DNA from: JAKEHA01 sp964560355 | GTDB lineage: Bacteria; Krumholzibacteriota; Krumholzibacteriia; WVZY01; JAKEHA01 | Assembly (NCBI GenBank): GCA_964560355.1 | Contig: CAZLLI010000009.1 | Location: forward strand, 1-47,590 | Direction of reading: 5' to 3' | DNA length: 47,590 nt | Shown here: positions 1 to 7,397 of the stretch, in pieces | Numbering within the stretch: the first letter of the stretch is position 1 | Layout of the letters: each line of letters opens with the position of its first letter | Program-made: the position numbers and the translations under genes | Notes under the pieces: generated by a model | Told to the model about the DNA's origin: nothing | Databases searched by the model: none | What the model saw: the letters and a program-made list of their open reading frames with translations, nothing else

Positions 1-42
1 TACTGGACGTTCACGGGCGGCGTGAGCGTGTTCTTCCCCTGA
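1..42 (+). CDS. 3' end of an outer-membrane barrel protein (partial)
   Basis: Frame 1 from the first base reads YWTFTGGVSVFFP and then a TGA stop at 40-42. Alternating residues ending in aromatics and a terminal Phe-Pro resemble the last strand of an outer-membrane beta-barrel. Only 13 residues are visible, so the assignment rests on the shape of the C-terminus and on the clean stop. The gene would converge with the UbiA gene, whose stop codon lies 5 nt further on. The frame could also be chance. Confidence 0.5.
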   Translation, partial: YWTFTGGVSVFFP

Positions 43-47
43 TCGCT

Positions 48-884
48 TTAGGCGCCGGCGACGATCGCCGCGAGCCCCGCGAACATCCCCAGCTTGAGCA
101 GCCGGCTCACGCGCGCAAAGGCCTTGGGGTCGCGCGAACGCGTCGCCATGACCGCGCCCGCGACGAGCGCCGGCACCACCAGTGCGAGCATGATCCACGC
201 GTACGCGGGCGCGTAGATACCCGCGACACCGGGCAAAGGCAGCGCCGCCGCGACTAGCAGCATCGACGCGCCCGCCACGCGCGCGGCCGTCTCTTTCCCC
301 GCTGCCACCGCCAGCGTACGCGCGCCCGCCGCGCGATCGCCGATTACGTCCTCGACGCCCTTCACCATCTCGCGGCACAACACGAACGCGAACGCGATCG
401 CCATGGGGAGTATCGACGCGGGCGCGTAGCCGGCCGCGGTGGCACCGCCGTAGAGCGCGCTGGCCGCAATCGCCGCCACCGCGAGATTCCCCGCCGGCCA
501 CAGCCGTTTCAACCAGCGCGCGTACAGGAACAGCGACGCCTGCCACGCGAGCACGATGAGCGCGAGTGCGCGCGGCAGCATCGACAACGCGAGCGCCACC
601 ACGGCGAGCGACACCACCGCGTACCACGCGAGCGCCGCGCGCGTCGACACGCGCCCCGACGGGATCGGCCGGCGCGGCTTGTTGACGCGGTCGATGTCGG
701 CGTCGAACACGTCGTTGGCGACGTTGCCCGCGCCCGTCGCGAGCGCGCACAGGAGTGCGAGCCACGCGACGCCGTCGCCCCCGCGCCCGCCCGCCGCGTG
801 ATAGCCCGCGAACACCGCGAACGCGGCCGCCAGCATGTTGTGCGGTCGCAGAATCTCGAGATAGGTGAGGGCGCGCGCGAGCAT
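48..884 (-). CDS. UbiA-family prenyltransferase
   Basis: This 278-aa integral membrane protein of about eight hydrophobic segments belongs to the UbiA superfamily, which moves a polyprenyl group from a diphosphate donor to an acceptor within the membrane. Both Asp-rich motifs are visible: NDVFDADID at about residues 57-65 (NDxxDxxxD) and VEDVIGDRAAG near 176-186, which bind the Mg-diphosphate. The acceptor (quinone precursor, chlorophyll/heme-type ring or glycerol phosphate) cannot be read from sequence; the first motif resembles those of the geranylgeranylglycerol-phosphate synthase-like branch. It is last in an operon behind the Wzi-like barrel gene, with a 9-nt gap. The ribosome binding site is weak. 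Confidence 0.85.
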   Translation of the reverse strand: MLARALTYLEILRPHNMLAAAFAVFAGYHAAGGRGGDGVAWLALLCALATGAGNVANDVFDADIDRVNKPRRPIPSGRVSTRAALAWYAVVSLAVVALALSMLPRALALIVLAWQASLFLYARWLKRLWPAGNLAVAAIAASALYGGATAAGYAPASILPMAIAFAFVLCREMVKGVEDVIGDRAAGARTLAVAAGKETAARVAGASMLLVAAALPLPGVAGIYAPAYAWIMLALVVPALVAGAVMATRSRDPKAFARVSRLLKLGMFAGLAAIVAGA

Positions 885-893
885 CCCGTCACT

Positions 894-2459
894 CTACGGG
901 ATGTCCCAGCGAATCTCCAGGCGGAAGGCGTCGGTCTTGGGGTCGTCGCCGGCGACGTTGCCGCGGTTCTGCGCCGACGCGTGCGCGTAGCTGAGCGCGA
1001 CCCACGAATCCCCCGCGAACTCGTAGCGCGCGCCGAGGTCGAACCCCAGGGTCTCGTCCACCACGCCCGACGGGAAGGGCGGATTCTTGTCGTCGCCGGG
1101 GTCGAACCCGCGCAGGTCGCGCCCTTCGCCGATGCGCGTACCGAAAACACCGGCCGCGAGCGCGAGGTTCGCGCGCGGGAAGGCTTCCGCGTCGAGGCGC
1201 CACGCGTCCGCGTCGGGGCCGGGCACGCCGCCCAAGAGGACGTCGCCCTGCGACGGATCGCCGGCGCCGCTCACGTAGATGGAGAGCGAGTCGATGTGCG
1301 AGTACGTGTAGATGTCGACGCGCCGGTACTGCCCGCGAATCGCGAGCCCGAGCGGGCGCGCGGGCACCCAGCGGAATCCCACGTCGAAGGCGAGCTTGTC
1401 GGGGTAGCCCTCTTCGCGCTCGAACTGGAAGTCGTCGATGAGCACGCTGCCGTAGAGCGTGAGTCCGTCGATCACGTTGGTCTTGGCGTCGAGCGACCAC
1501 ATCACGTTGTCGTCGTTGTCGCGCTCGTTGAATTGGTTGGCGTAGAACCACGCGAGCGGCAAGAGATACAGCATGTCGAGTCCGCGGCTGTTGTACAGCA
1601 CGGTCTCGCTCAAGCCGATCACGGTGCGCCCGAAGGTCCCTTCCAGCCGATGCCCCACCAGCCAGCGTTCCGGGTCGCCCCACAACTGCCCTTGGAAGAT
1701 GTCGAGGCGCAGCGGCCCGTAGCGCAAACGACCGCCGAGTTGGTCGATGCTGTAGCGCGCGCCCGGCGTGATCAGTCCGCCTTCCAGCCCCGACGGACCC
1801 CACGCCACGTAGTCGCGCCCCGCGATGAGGTCGACGTGCTTCCACGTCGCCAGAACGTAGGAGCGGTCGAACAGCGACGTGAGCCCGTTGAAGCTCTTCT
1901 CGCGCCGCGACGGCTTCGTGTCGTCGGCGCGCTCGCCGTGCTCGGGGCCCAGCAAGAGGCGGTAGCGCACGTCGTAGGTGACGCGCTCGCCGAGGTGGAT
2001 CTTCACCGTCGGCTCGGTGCCAAGGAAGTATTCGACTTCGTCGCCGAATGGCGCCCGCTCCGCGAAGCCGCGCGCGTCGAAGTCAGCCTCGAGCGCGATT
2101 CCGCCATCCTCGTCGTCGAGCACGTAGAGTGCGCGATCGTAACGTCTCGAGGGATCTTCCCTCGCCTCCTCCGTCAGGTATTCGTCGCGCAACCGTCTCC
2201 ACTCGTACCAGTCGCGCTCATCAGCCTCCCGCATCTTGTACGAGTGGCTTCGGATGTAAGCGTCGATCGTTTCCACGATACGAATAAACTCGTCGCGCGT
2301 GAACGGGCGGTCTTCAGGGAGGGTGCAGAATCCACGCGCCTCGAAGCGCTCGATGGCCGCGTAGCTCCAATTCTCGAGGGGAATGCGCTCGTGTCCGACC
2401 GCGTTAGTACGCGTCGGGGCGACGGCCAGCGTCAGCGCGAGTGCGAAGACGAATCGCAT
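894..2459 (-). CDS. Outer-membrane beta-barrel, Wzi/capsule-assembly-like
   Basis: A 521-aa exported protein. From the ATG at 2459 the N-terminus is a signal peptide (MRFVFALALTLAVAPTRTNA, then VGHE). A GTG four codons earlier, at 2471, is the longest start and would only add residues before the signal peptide. Residues about 20-110 are a small soluble helical region with acidic and Arg-rich stretches. The rest alternates polar and hydrophobic residues like beta-strands and contains GRDYVAWGPSG, which resembles the Wzi-type capsule-assembly family. Wzi-type proteins sit in the outer membrane and help hold surface polysaccharide. The protein ends in LEIRWDIP. The gene lies between a TPR gene (25-nt gap) and ubiA (9 nt). 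The family call is moderate; exported barrel is firmer. Confidence 0.65.
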   Translation of the reverse strand: MRFVFALALTLAVAPTRTNAVGHERIPLENWSYAAIERFEARGFCTLPEDRPFTRDEFIRIVETIDAYIRSHSYKMREADERDWYEWRRLRDEYLTEEAREDPSRRYDRALYVLDDEDGGIALEADFDARGFAERAPFGDEVEYFLGTEPTVKIHLGERVTYDVRYRLLLGPEHGERADDTKPSRREKSFNGLTSLFDRSYVLATWKHVDLIAGRDYVAWGPSGLEGGLITPGARYSIDQLGGRLRYGPLRLDIFQGQLWGDPERWLVGHRLEGTFGRTVIGLSETVLYNSRGLDMLYLLPLAWFYANQFNERDNDDNVMWSLDAKTNVIDGLTLYGSVLIDDFQFEREEGYPDKLAFDVGFRWVPARPLGLAIRGQYRRVDIYTYSHIDSLSIYVSGAGDPSQGDVLLGGVPGPDADAWRLDAEAFPRANLALAAGVFGTRIGEGRDLRGFDPGDDKNPPFPSGVVDETLGFDLGARYEFAGDSWVALSYAHASAQNRGNVAGDDPKTDAFRLEIRWDIP

Positions 2460-2484
2460 GTCGGGTCGCACGCCGCGACCGCGG

Positions 2485-3597
2485 TCACGCGACGCGCTGG
2501 CGGTGGGCGTGCAACTTGGCGTCGGCGGTGCGGAAGCTCTCGCGCGCGTCGTCGTGGCGGTCGGCGCGGTCGTACACCATGCCGAGCGCGTAGAACGCGC
2601 GATGGTCGTCGGGCGTGAGCTCGGTGACGCGCTTCAACGGCGGAATCGCGCGCGCCGGCTGGTTCAGATGGTTGTAGCACATGCCGATGTGGTACAGGAT
2701 CGACGGGTGGTCGGGATTCGCCTTGAGCGCCGCCTGCAAGAGCTTCACCGATTTCCCGTATAGCCCCTTGCGATAGAAGATCATGCCGATGAAGAACGGC
2801 GCCTGCAGGTGCGCCGACTCCAGCTTGAGCACGCGCCGAAATGCGTCCAACGCGCCTTCCATGTCGCCGTAGCCGTACAACGCGAGTCCCAAGTTGTAGT
2901 GCGCCTCGACGCTCTCGGGCGCGAGGCGAATCGCCTGCCGAAACTCGCGGATCGCTTCCTCGTGGCTCCCGTGCTCGCCGTATAGAGCACCCAAATTGAA
3001 ATGCGCTTCCGCGCTGCTCGGATTGAATTGCAGCGCGCGGCGGAAGAACTGGATCGCTTGCGCGTTCTCCCCGCGCAGGTCCATCAAGTATCCCAGGTTG
3101 GTGTACGCGCGCGCGTGCCCGCGGTCGAGCGCGATGGCGCGGCGGTAGCACTCTTCGGCTTCCGCGCGGCGCTCGTTGCGCGCCAGCGTCACGCCCAGGC
3201 GGTAGTGGCACTCCGCGTTGGCGGGCTCGAGGTCGACGGCCTTCTTGTGCGCGCGCAGCGCGTCGTCGAGGCGGCCCAGGCGGTCGTAGATGCGGCCGAG
3301 GTGGTAGTGCGGGAGCGCGCGCTCGGACTCGATCGCGGCCAAGCGCTCGAAGCACTCGGCGGCGACGAACAACTCGCCCGCGTCCATCATGAATTGCCCG
3401 ATCGCAACCAGCAGCGACGTCGGCAGCGCTTCGCGACGCGCGACGTGCTCGATGGCGTCGAGCGCCTCGCGGCGCCGGCCCGCGTCCCACGCCAGGCGCG
3501 CGCGCTCGAACTCCGCGTGCGGATCGAGGCCCGTCTCGACCGCGCGCTTGCGCAAGAGGGGGATGCGCGACGATCTTTCCTTGCCCATTCGAAGCAC
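2485..3597 (-). CDS. TPR repeat protein
   Basis: About 370 residues, nearly all tetratricopeptide repeats: 34-residue units with the usual pattern (for example AHYNLGLALYGYGDMEGALDAF without its first residues, ending in P at the next turn). Roughly nine repeats follow one another from about residue 30. TPRs form a superhelical scaffold for protein-protein contact; no enzymatic domain is present and no signal peptide is seen. The start is placed at the GTG (3595-3597), because GGAGGAGG sits 5 nt before it; an ATG three codons later is the alternative. It is first in an operon with the Wzi-like barrel and ubiA, and a promoter candidate lies at 3690-3719. Confidence 0.8.
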   Translation of the reverse strand: MLRMGKERSSRIPLLRKRAVETGLDPHAEFERARLAWDAGRRREALDAIEHVARREALPTSLLVAIGQFMMDAGELFVAAECFERLAAIESERALPHYHLGRIYDRLGRLDDALRAHKKAVDLEPANAECHYRLGVTLARNERRAEAEECYRRAIALDRGHARAYTNLGYLMDLRGENAQAIQFFRRALQFNPSSAEAHFNLGALYGEHGSHEEAIREFRQAIRLAPESVEAHYNLGLALYGYGDMEGALDAFRRVLKLESAHLQAPFFIGMIFYRKGLYGKSVKLLQAALKANPDHPSILYHIGMCYNHLNQPARAIPPLKRVTELTPDDHRAFYALGMVYDRADRHDDARESFRTADAKLHAHRQRVA

Positions 3598-3689
3598 GCT
3601 AGCCTCCTCCGACCGAATCCCCCGCGCGAGCCCGCGAACTCCGCGGTAATTCACGCCGGGTCAACGAGATGCAGTGACCGTCGGGCGAC

Positions 3690-3719
3690 ACCGTAAGCGA
3701 GCTACGAAAAATCTGTCAA
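3690..3719 (-). promoter_or_regulatory. Sigma-70-like promoter for the TPR/Wzi/ubiA operon
   Basis: On the minus strand a perfect TTGACA (3714-3719) is followed after 18 nt by TACGGT (3690-3695). The -35 box is consensus; the -10 keeps only the TA and final T. Transcription would begin near 3682, giving a leader of about 85 nt before the GTG start. This AT-richer stretch stands out from the surrounding GC-rich sequence. Confidence 0.5.
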
Positions 3720-3808
3720 GCCTTTTCAAGGAATCTGGAAGTTCTTTTTCAAACGGGGCTTCTCGGCCTTATCCACAGAAATGTTTTGGCGGGGGTAGCG
3801 AGGTTCCA

Positions 3809-3880
3809 TCGACCACGGGTCGACGCATTCGAGGGTTCTCGAAGCGAGGTTCCGCCCTCGAATGCTCGCGTCGCGAGCAT
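3809..3880 (-). terminator. Cluster of three inverted repeats downstream of mglA
   Basis: Beginning 16 nt after the mglA stop codon (minus-strand sense) are three near-contiguous palindromes: 9-bp arms around one base at 3862-3880; perfect 11-bp arms 3825-3835 and 3855-3865 with a 19-nt loop; and 6-bp arms 3809-3814 and 3818-3823 with a 3-nt loop. The first two share bases 3862-3865, so they cannot both form fully. There is no T-tract, so this is not a textbook intrinsic terminator. It may stop transcription, protect the 3' end or bind a protein. Confidence 0.45.
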
Positions 3881-3895
3881 CGCACGACGACGCGA

Positions 3896-5329
3896 TCAGT
3901 CGACGATCTTGACGTCGAGCACCACGCGAATCGGCGCGCCGCCCTCGAGCTGCGCGCGCGTCAACACGAGCGGCACTGCGACGCGGACTTCGCGGATCTC
4001 TTGCGTGGTGTGCGCGTCGGGAGCGACGCGCACTTCGGGCGCTTCGGTCGCGACCCGGGCTTCGGGAGCGACGCGCGCTTCGTTCAGCGTGTGAAGCTCG
4101 CGCGCGGGCTCGGGTGCCTTCGCGGGCGCCGGCTTGGGTTCCGCGCGCCGCATGGGATCGGTGACGAATTCGTCGGGGCCTTCTTCGCGCGCGTACTCCG
4201 ACGCCTCCGACGCTTCGTCGAGCTCGGGCAAGCGTCCGAGCTCCATGTCGAAGCCCGATTCCGGAATCGCCGCGAACAGATTCTCATCGACCGGCGCCTC
4301 CGCGACGGGTGCCGCGGGAGTACCGGGGCGCGGCGCGGGCCGCACAGGCGCCTTGGGCTCCGGCTTCGCGGGTGCCTTGGCCGCGGGAGCGGGTGCCTTC
4401 GCCGCTGGGGCAGGCGCCTTGGGAGCGGGCGCCTTTGTGGCCGGCGCGCGCGACGCGGCGGGAGGGTCGACTTCGCGCAGCATCAGGTCGACGTGATCGT
4501 CGAACTCGAACGCTTCCTCCGCGGGAGCGGGCGGCTCCGGCGCCGCGGCCGCGGGACGCTTGGGCGCCGCGGGCGGCGCGGGCGGTGTGACCGGCGCTGC
4601 CGCGCGCGTGGGCCGTGCCACCACGACCGGGTCCGATGCGGGCATCTTGCCGCGCGCGGCGGGCGCCTTCGCGCCGGGGCGCGCCGGTTCCGCGGGCGTC
4701 GGCGGAGCGACTTCGCCCACCTCGGTCGAAAGCTCGCCCTTCTCCAGTCGGTCCTTCAGCACGCGATACACCATGGTCGCGATGCCGTGGAAGGTTTCGT
4801 ACACGCCGGTGCCCTTGCTCGCGACCGCTTCGAACGAAGGCTTCTTGAGCGGATTCAACTTGGCGTCGAGCTCCGCGAACGGTACCGCGTCGGGGAGGTC
4901 GCGCTTGTTGTACTGGATCACCCAGGGGATCTCGTCCAGCGTGAGTCCGTGCTCGTTCAAGTTCTGCTCGAGATTGCGCAGGCTTTCGAGATTCTCGTCG
5001 AGCTTTGCGCGCGACGAATCGGCGACGAACACCACGGCGTCGACGCCCTTCAATACCAGCTTGCGGGTCGCGTTGTAGTACACCTGGCCGGGCACCGTGT
5101 AGAGCAGGAAGCGCGTGCGGTAGCCGTTGATCTCGCCGAGCTCGAGCGGGAGGAAATCGAAGAAGAGCGTGCGATCGGTCTGCGTCTTCATCGAGACCAT
5201 CTTGCCCTTCGCGTTGTTCGGCGTCTTCTCGTGTATGAACTCGAGATTGGTCGTCTTCCCGCTCACCCCGGGGCCGTAGTAGACGATCTTGGCGTTGATC
5301 TCCCCGCCCGTATAGTTCAGCACGACCAT
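3896..5329 (-). CDS. mglA: MglA-type small GTPase with long Pro/Ala-rich tail
   Basis: A 477-aa protein. Residues 1 to about 200 are an MglA-family Ras-like GTPase: P-loop GPGVSGKT at 19-26, switch Thr54, TVPGQ at 78-82 (the MglA form with Thr where most GTPases have Asp) and NKRD at 141-144. MglA sets the front/rear polarity axis in Myxococcus and is common in other phyla. Myxococcus MglA is only about 195 aa; here some 275 residues follow: a Pro/Ala/Lys linker with repeated KAPAPAA units, an acidic stretch (EFDDHVDLMLREVD, and later a Glu/Asp-rich segment), and a final 30 residues of apparent beta-strands ending in VVLDVKIVD. The start ATG follows GGAAGGA by 10-11 nt. No mglB (roadblock) gene adjoins. 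No close operon partner is seen. Confidence 0.88.
   Translation of the reverse strand: MVVLNYTGGEINAKIVYYGPGVSGKTTNLEFIHEKTPNNAKGKMVSMKTQTDRTLFFDFLPLELGEINGYRTRFLLYTVPGQVYYNATRKLVLKGVDAVVFVADSSRAKLDENLESLRNLEQNLNEHGLTLDEIPWVIQYNKRDLPDAVPFAELDAKLNPLKKPSFEAVASKGTGVYETFHGIATMVYRVLKDRLEKGELSTEVGEVAPPTPAEPARPGAKAPAARGKMPASDPVVVARPTRAAAPVTPPAPPAAPKRPAAAAPEPPAPAEEAFEFDDHVDLMLREVDPPAASRAPATKAPAPKAPAPAAKAPAPAAKAPAKPEPKAPVRPAPRPGTPAAPVAEAPVDENLFAAIPESGFDMELGRLPELDEASEASEYAREEGPDEFVTDPMRRAEPKPAPAKAPEPARELHTLNEARVAPEARVATEAPEVRVAPDAHTTQEIREVRVAVPLVLTRAQLEGGAPIRVVLDVKIVD
4330..4445 (-). repeat. Degenerate codon repeat for the Lys-Ala-Pro linker of MglA
   Basis: Short, imperfect repeats of the codons for KAPAP and AAKAP run through this stretch of the GTPase gene, encoding a flexible, positively charged linker. 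The units vary at third positions, so the repeat is old or under protein-level selection rather than a fresh slippage product. Confidence 0.6.
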
Positions 5330-5681
5330 GAGTGGTGCGTCCTTCCGTCTCGTTCGCGACGCGGTGCCGGCACCGGCGATTCGCGAGGTAAATGGCTCGA
5401 GTTGCGAGAATGGATCTGCCGGAGCGGCCCTTGAGATCGTGCTCTTGCTGATGAGGCCAGGGTGAGAAAGCTCAAGCGCTTCTGCAAATGGCCGCCCCGG
5501 CAGCCGGCTAGCGGGCAAGTAGCATGCCAACCACGGTGTCGGTCCAAGGAGACAACTCGTTGCCGCAACTAAGGTTGATGCCGATTGCCGGCCCCGCGCC
5601 GCGGCCCGCGCGGGGCGCGGCTGCAATATGCTCCGGCGCTTGCAAAAGCGCGACGCGCCGCCTACCATTCGCCCACTCGCG
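5330..5681. other. Divergent intergenic region between mglA and the MFS gene
   Basis: About 350 nt without a supported gene, lying between the divergent starts of mglA and the transporter. Both promoters should be here, but no convincing -35/-10 pair was found for either. The one clear structure is a perfect inverted repeat at 5591-5616 (9-bp GC arms, 8-nt loop), without a T-tract, about 65 nt before the preferred transporter start. If the longer start at 5628 is used, the region ends at 5627. Confidence 0.5.
5591..5616. repeat. GC-rich inverted repeat, 9-bp arms
   Basis: GCCCCGCGC at 5591-5599 pairs with GCGCGGGGC at 5608-5616 across an 8-nt loop. It lies in the presumed 5' leader of the transporter gene. 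It could be a leader hairpin or an operator; no T-tract follows on either strand. Confidence 0.45.
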
Positions 5682-6923
5682 ATGACCGTCACCCGCCGCG
5701 ATGTCTCGCTTCCCTTCTTGAGCGCCGTCCAGTTTGTCGCGCTCTCGGCCGACCGCTTGAAGCAGTTCTCGCTGGTCGCCATGCTCGGCATCCTGGCTCC
5801 CGGCTCGAGCGTCGAGCTGCTCAAGCTCACGCTGTTTTCCCAAGTCCCGATTCTCTTGTTCACGCCGATCGCGGGCGTGCTCATCGATCGCTGGAACAAG
5901 TCGCTCGTCATCCTGGTCGCGTGCATCGTGCGCGCGATGATCCTGCTCGCGCTGCCGGGTGCCTTTGCGCGCACGCAATCGCTGGAGACGTTCTTCGTCG
6001 CCGCGTGCGCGCTCGCCTTCTTCGACCTCGCCTTCGCGCCCGCGCGCTCGGCACTCCTCCCCGAAGTCGTGGCGCCCGAGCGCCTGCTGGGCGCGAACGC
6101 GGCCTTCTGGACCTTGGGCGTGATCGGCACCCTGGTCGGTTTTCTCGGCGGCGGTTGGCTCTTCGACGTGTACTCGTGGCAGTCGAGCTTCATCGTCGAC
6201 TCGCTCTTGTACGTGGGCGCGGCCGCGCTGATGCTGCCGCTCGTGTTCGCGCACCGTCCCGCGCGCGACGACGTCGCCCCGCACGCGTCGGCGCGCGACG
6301 CGCTCGCGTATTACCAGCGATCGGCGCGCGACGCCATTTCGCTGATGCGCGAGAGCCGCGAGCTGCGCGCGAGCCTGCTTGCGCAAACGGGGCTGTTCGC
6401 GGTGGGCGGCATATTGAGCATTCTCGCCGTCGCGCGCATCCAGGAGGTGGCACCGGCCGGCAACGCGCGCTTCTTGAGCCAGATCGGGGCGTCGTTCATC
6501 GGCGGGCTCATCGCGGGCGCCTTCGTCGCGCTCCCGTTTCGCGACACCCGGCTGCCCGAGCGCACCGTCTCCGTCGGCGCGCTGGTGGCGGGTGTCGCCA
6601 TCACGGGCTTGGGGCGCACTACCACCTTCGTACCCATGTGCGTGTGGGCGGCGCTCCTGGGCGCGTCGATCTCGCCCGTGTTCGTCGTCACCGAGACGCT
6701 CATGCAGAAAGCCAGCCCGCGCCAATTCACCGGGCGCGTGTTCGCGGCGCGCGAAGCGCTCATCAAAGGTGCGTACATCGCGGCCGCGGTCGTGGCCACC
6801 GCGCTCGACGCCGTGGTGGGCAAGACCCGCATCATGGTCGCGATGGGCTTGTTTCTTGCTTTGCTGGGGGTCATCCTCGAACGCACCGGTTGGCTTAGAA
6901 CGGAGAAGTCGGAGAAATCATGA
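5682..6923 (+). CDS. Major facilitator superfamily transporter
   Basis: A 413-aa polytopic membrane protein with 10-12 hydrophobic segments and the MFS motif-A-like loop AGVLIDRWNKSLVI between the second and third segments. MFS proteins move small solutes or drugs, usually with proton coupling; the substrate is unknown. Within the family it looks like the MFS_3/Bcr-like group of exporters often described as enterobactin-exporter-like, but this is a weak resemblance. The start at 5682 (MTVTRRDVSLPF) places a short basic stretch before helix 1; an upstream ATG at 5628 would add 18 residues. Neither has a strong Shine-Dalgarno site. The stop overlaps the next gene by 4 nt (ATGA), so the two are probably translated together. 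Confidence 0.8.
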   Translation: MTVTRRDVSLPFLSAVQFVALSADRLKQFSLVAMLGILAPGSSVELLKLTLFSQVPILLFTPIAGVLIDRWNKSLVILVACIVRAMILLALPGAFARTQSLETFFVAACALAFFDLAFAPARSALLPEVVAPERLLGANAAFWTLGVIGTLVGFLGGGWLFDVYSWQSSFIVDSLLYVGAAALMLPLVFAHRPARDDVAPHASARDALAYYQRSARDAISLMRESRELRASLLAQTGLFAVGGILSILAVARIQEVAPAGNARFLSQIGASFIGGLIAGAFVALPFRDTRLPERTVSVGALVAGVAITGLGRTTTFVPMCVWAALLGASISPVFVVTETLMQKASPRQFTGRVFAAREALIKGAYIAAAVVATALDAVVGKTRIMVAMGLFLALLGVILERTGWLRTEKSEKS

Positions 6924-7378
6924 AGAAGCCCAATACATCATCGGGCATCGTCGAGAAGATGATGAAGGAGATGTTCGCCCGGTTGCTCAACATCGAAGTG
7001 AGCCAGAGCGTGATCGAGAAGCTGGTCCCCGTGATTGAAGGGGTCAGCGAGAAGATCGACGGCCAAATCGACCTCGACACCGTTCAGGGTCAGAACACCT
7101 TCCGCGCGCTCATCTGCAGCATGGTGGCGCACGGGTGGGGCCTCGGCATGCACCCCGACAACAACCCCAACGCCAACCTCGACGGCAAGACGCTCGAGGT
7201 CAAGGTGTGCAAGGACATCCTCGTCCCCATGGAGACGCTAAAGTCGATCCGCTACGTGAAGAAGGACCAGTACGGCCGCGTGCGCAAGGCGCTCTTCGAA
7301 CCCGATCAGAACGCGCGCATCTGGGGATCGATCGACGAAATGCTGGAGAAGCTCGCGAAAGAAAAGTGGCAGGAGTAA
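6920..7378 (+). CDS. Conserved-looking protein of unknown function
   Basis: 152 aa, soluble, no signal peptide. I do not recognise the family. The N-terminal half is helical and hydrophobic-patterned (MFARLLNIEVSQSVIEKLVP). The middle holds a loop of Gly, His, Pro and Asn (HGWGLGMHPDNNPNANLDGK), then a beta-like stretch (LEVKVCKDILVP) and a helical end. It starts inside the stop codon of the transporter gene with GGAG 6-7 nt upstream, so its expression is tied to the transporter. Two Cys, spaced far apart, do not suggest a metal site. The gene ends 9 nt from a convergent gene. Confidence 0.75.
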   Translation: MKKPNTSSGIVEKMMKEMFARLLNIEVSQSVIEKLVPVIEGVSEKIDGQIDLDTVQGQNTFRALICSMVAHGWGLGMHPDNNPNANLDGKTLEVKVCKDILVPMETLKSIRYVKKDQYGRVRKALFEPDQNARIWGSIDEMLEKLAKEKWQE

Positions 7379-7379
7379 A

Positions 7380-7397
7380 CCACGCCGTCAGGCGTGG
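7380..7397. terminator. Bidirectional hairpin between convergent genes
   Basis: CCACGCC (7380-7386) and GGCGTGG (7391-7397) form a perfect 7-bp stem with a 4-nt loop just after the stop of the plus-strand gene. The minus-strand gene's TGA stop (7388-7390) lies in the loop. Neither side has a long T-run, so it is a weak or Rho-assisted terminator candidate. Confidence 0.45.

Noticed and set aside
798..2618. Plus-strand frame of 606 codons opposite the Wzi-like gene
   Set aside because: Shadow of the barrel gene, with no ribosome site or recognisable domain.
5330..5627. Possible promoter for mglA (TTGGAC with a distant TGCTAC)
   Set aside because: The -10 match is too poor to support.
5330..6193. 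Upstream extension of the MglA frame
   Set aside because: The GTPase family begins at the ATG at 5329; the extra residues overlap the divergent transporter gene and are low complexity.
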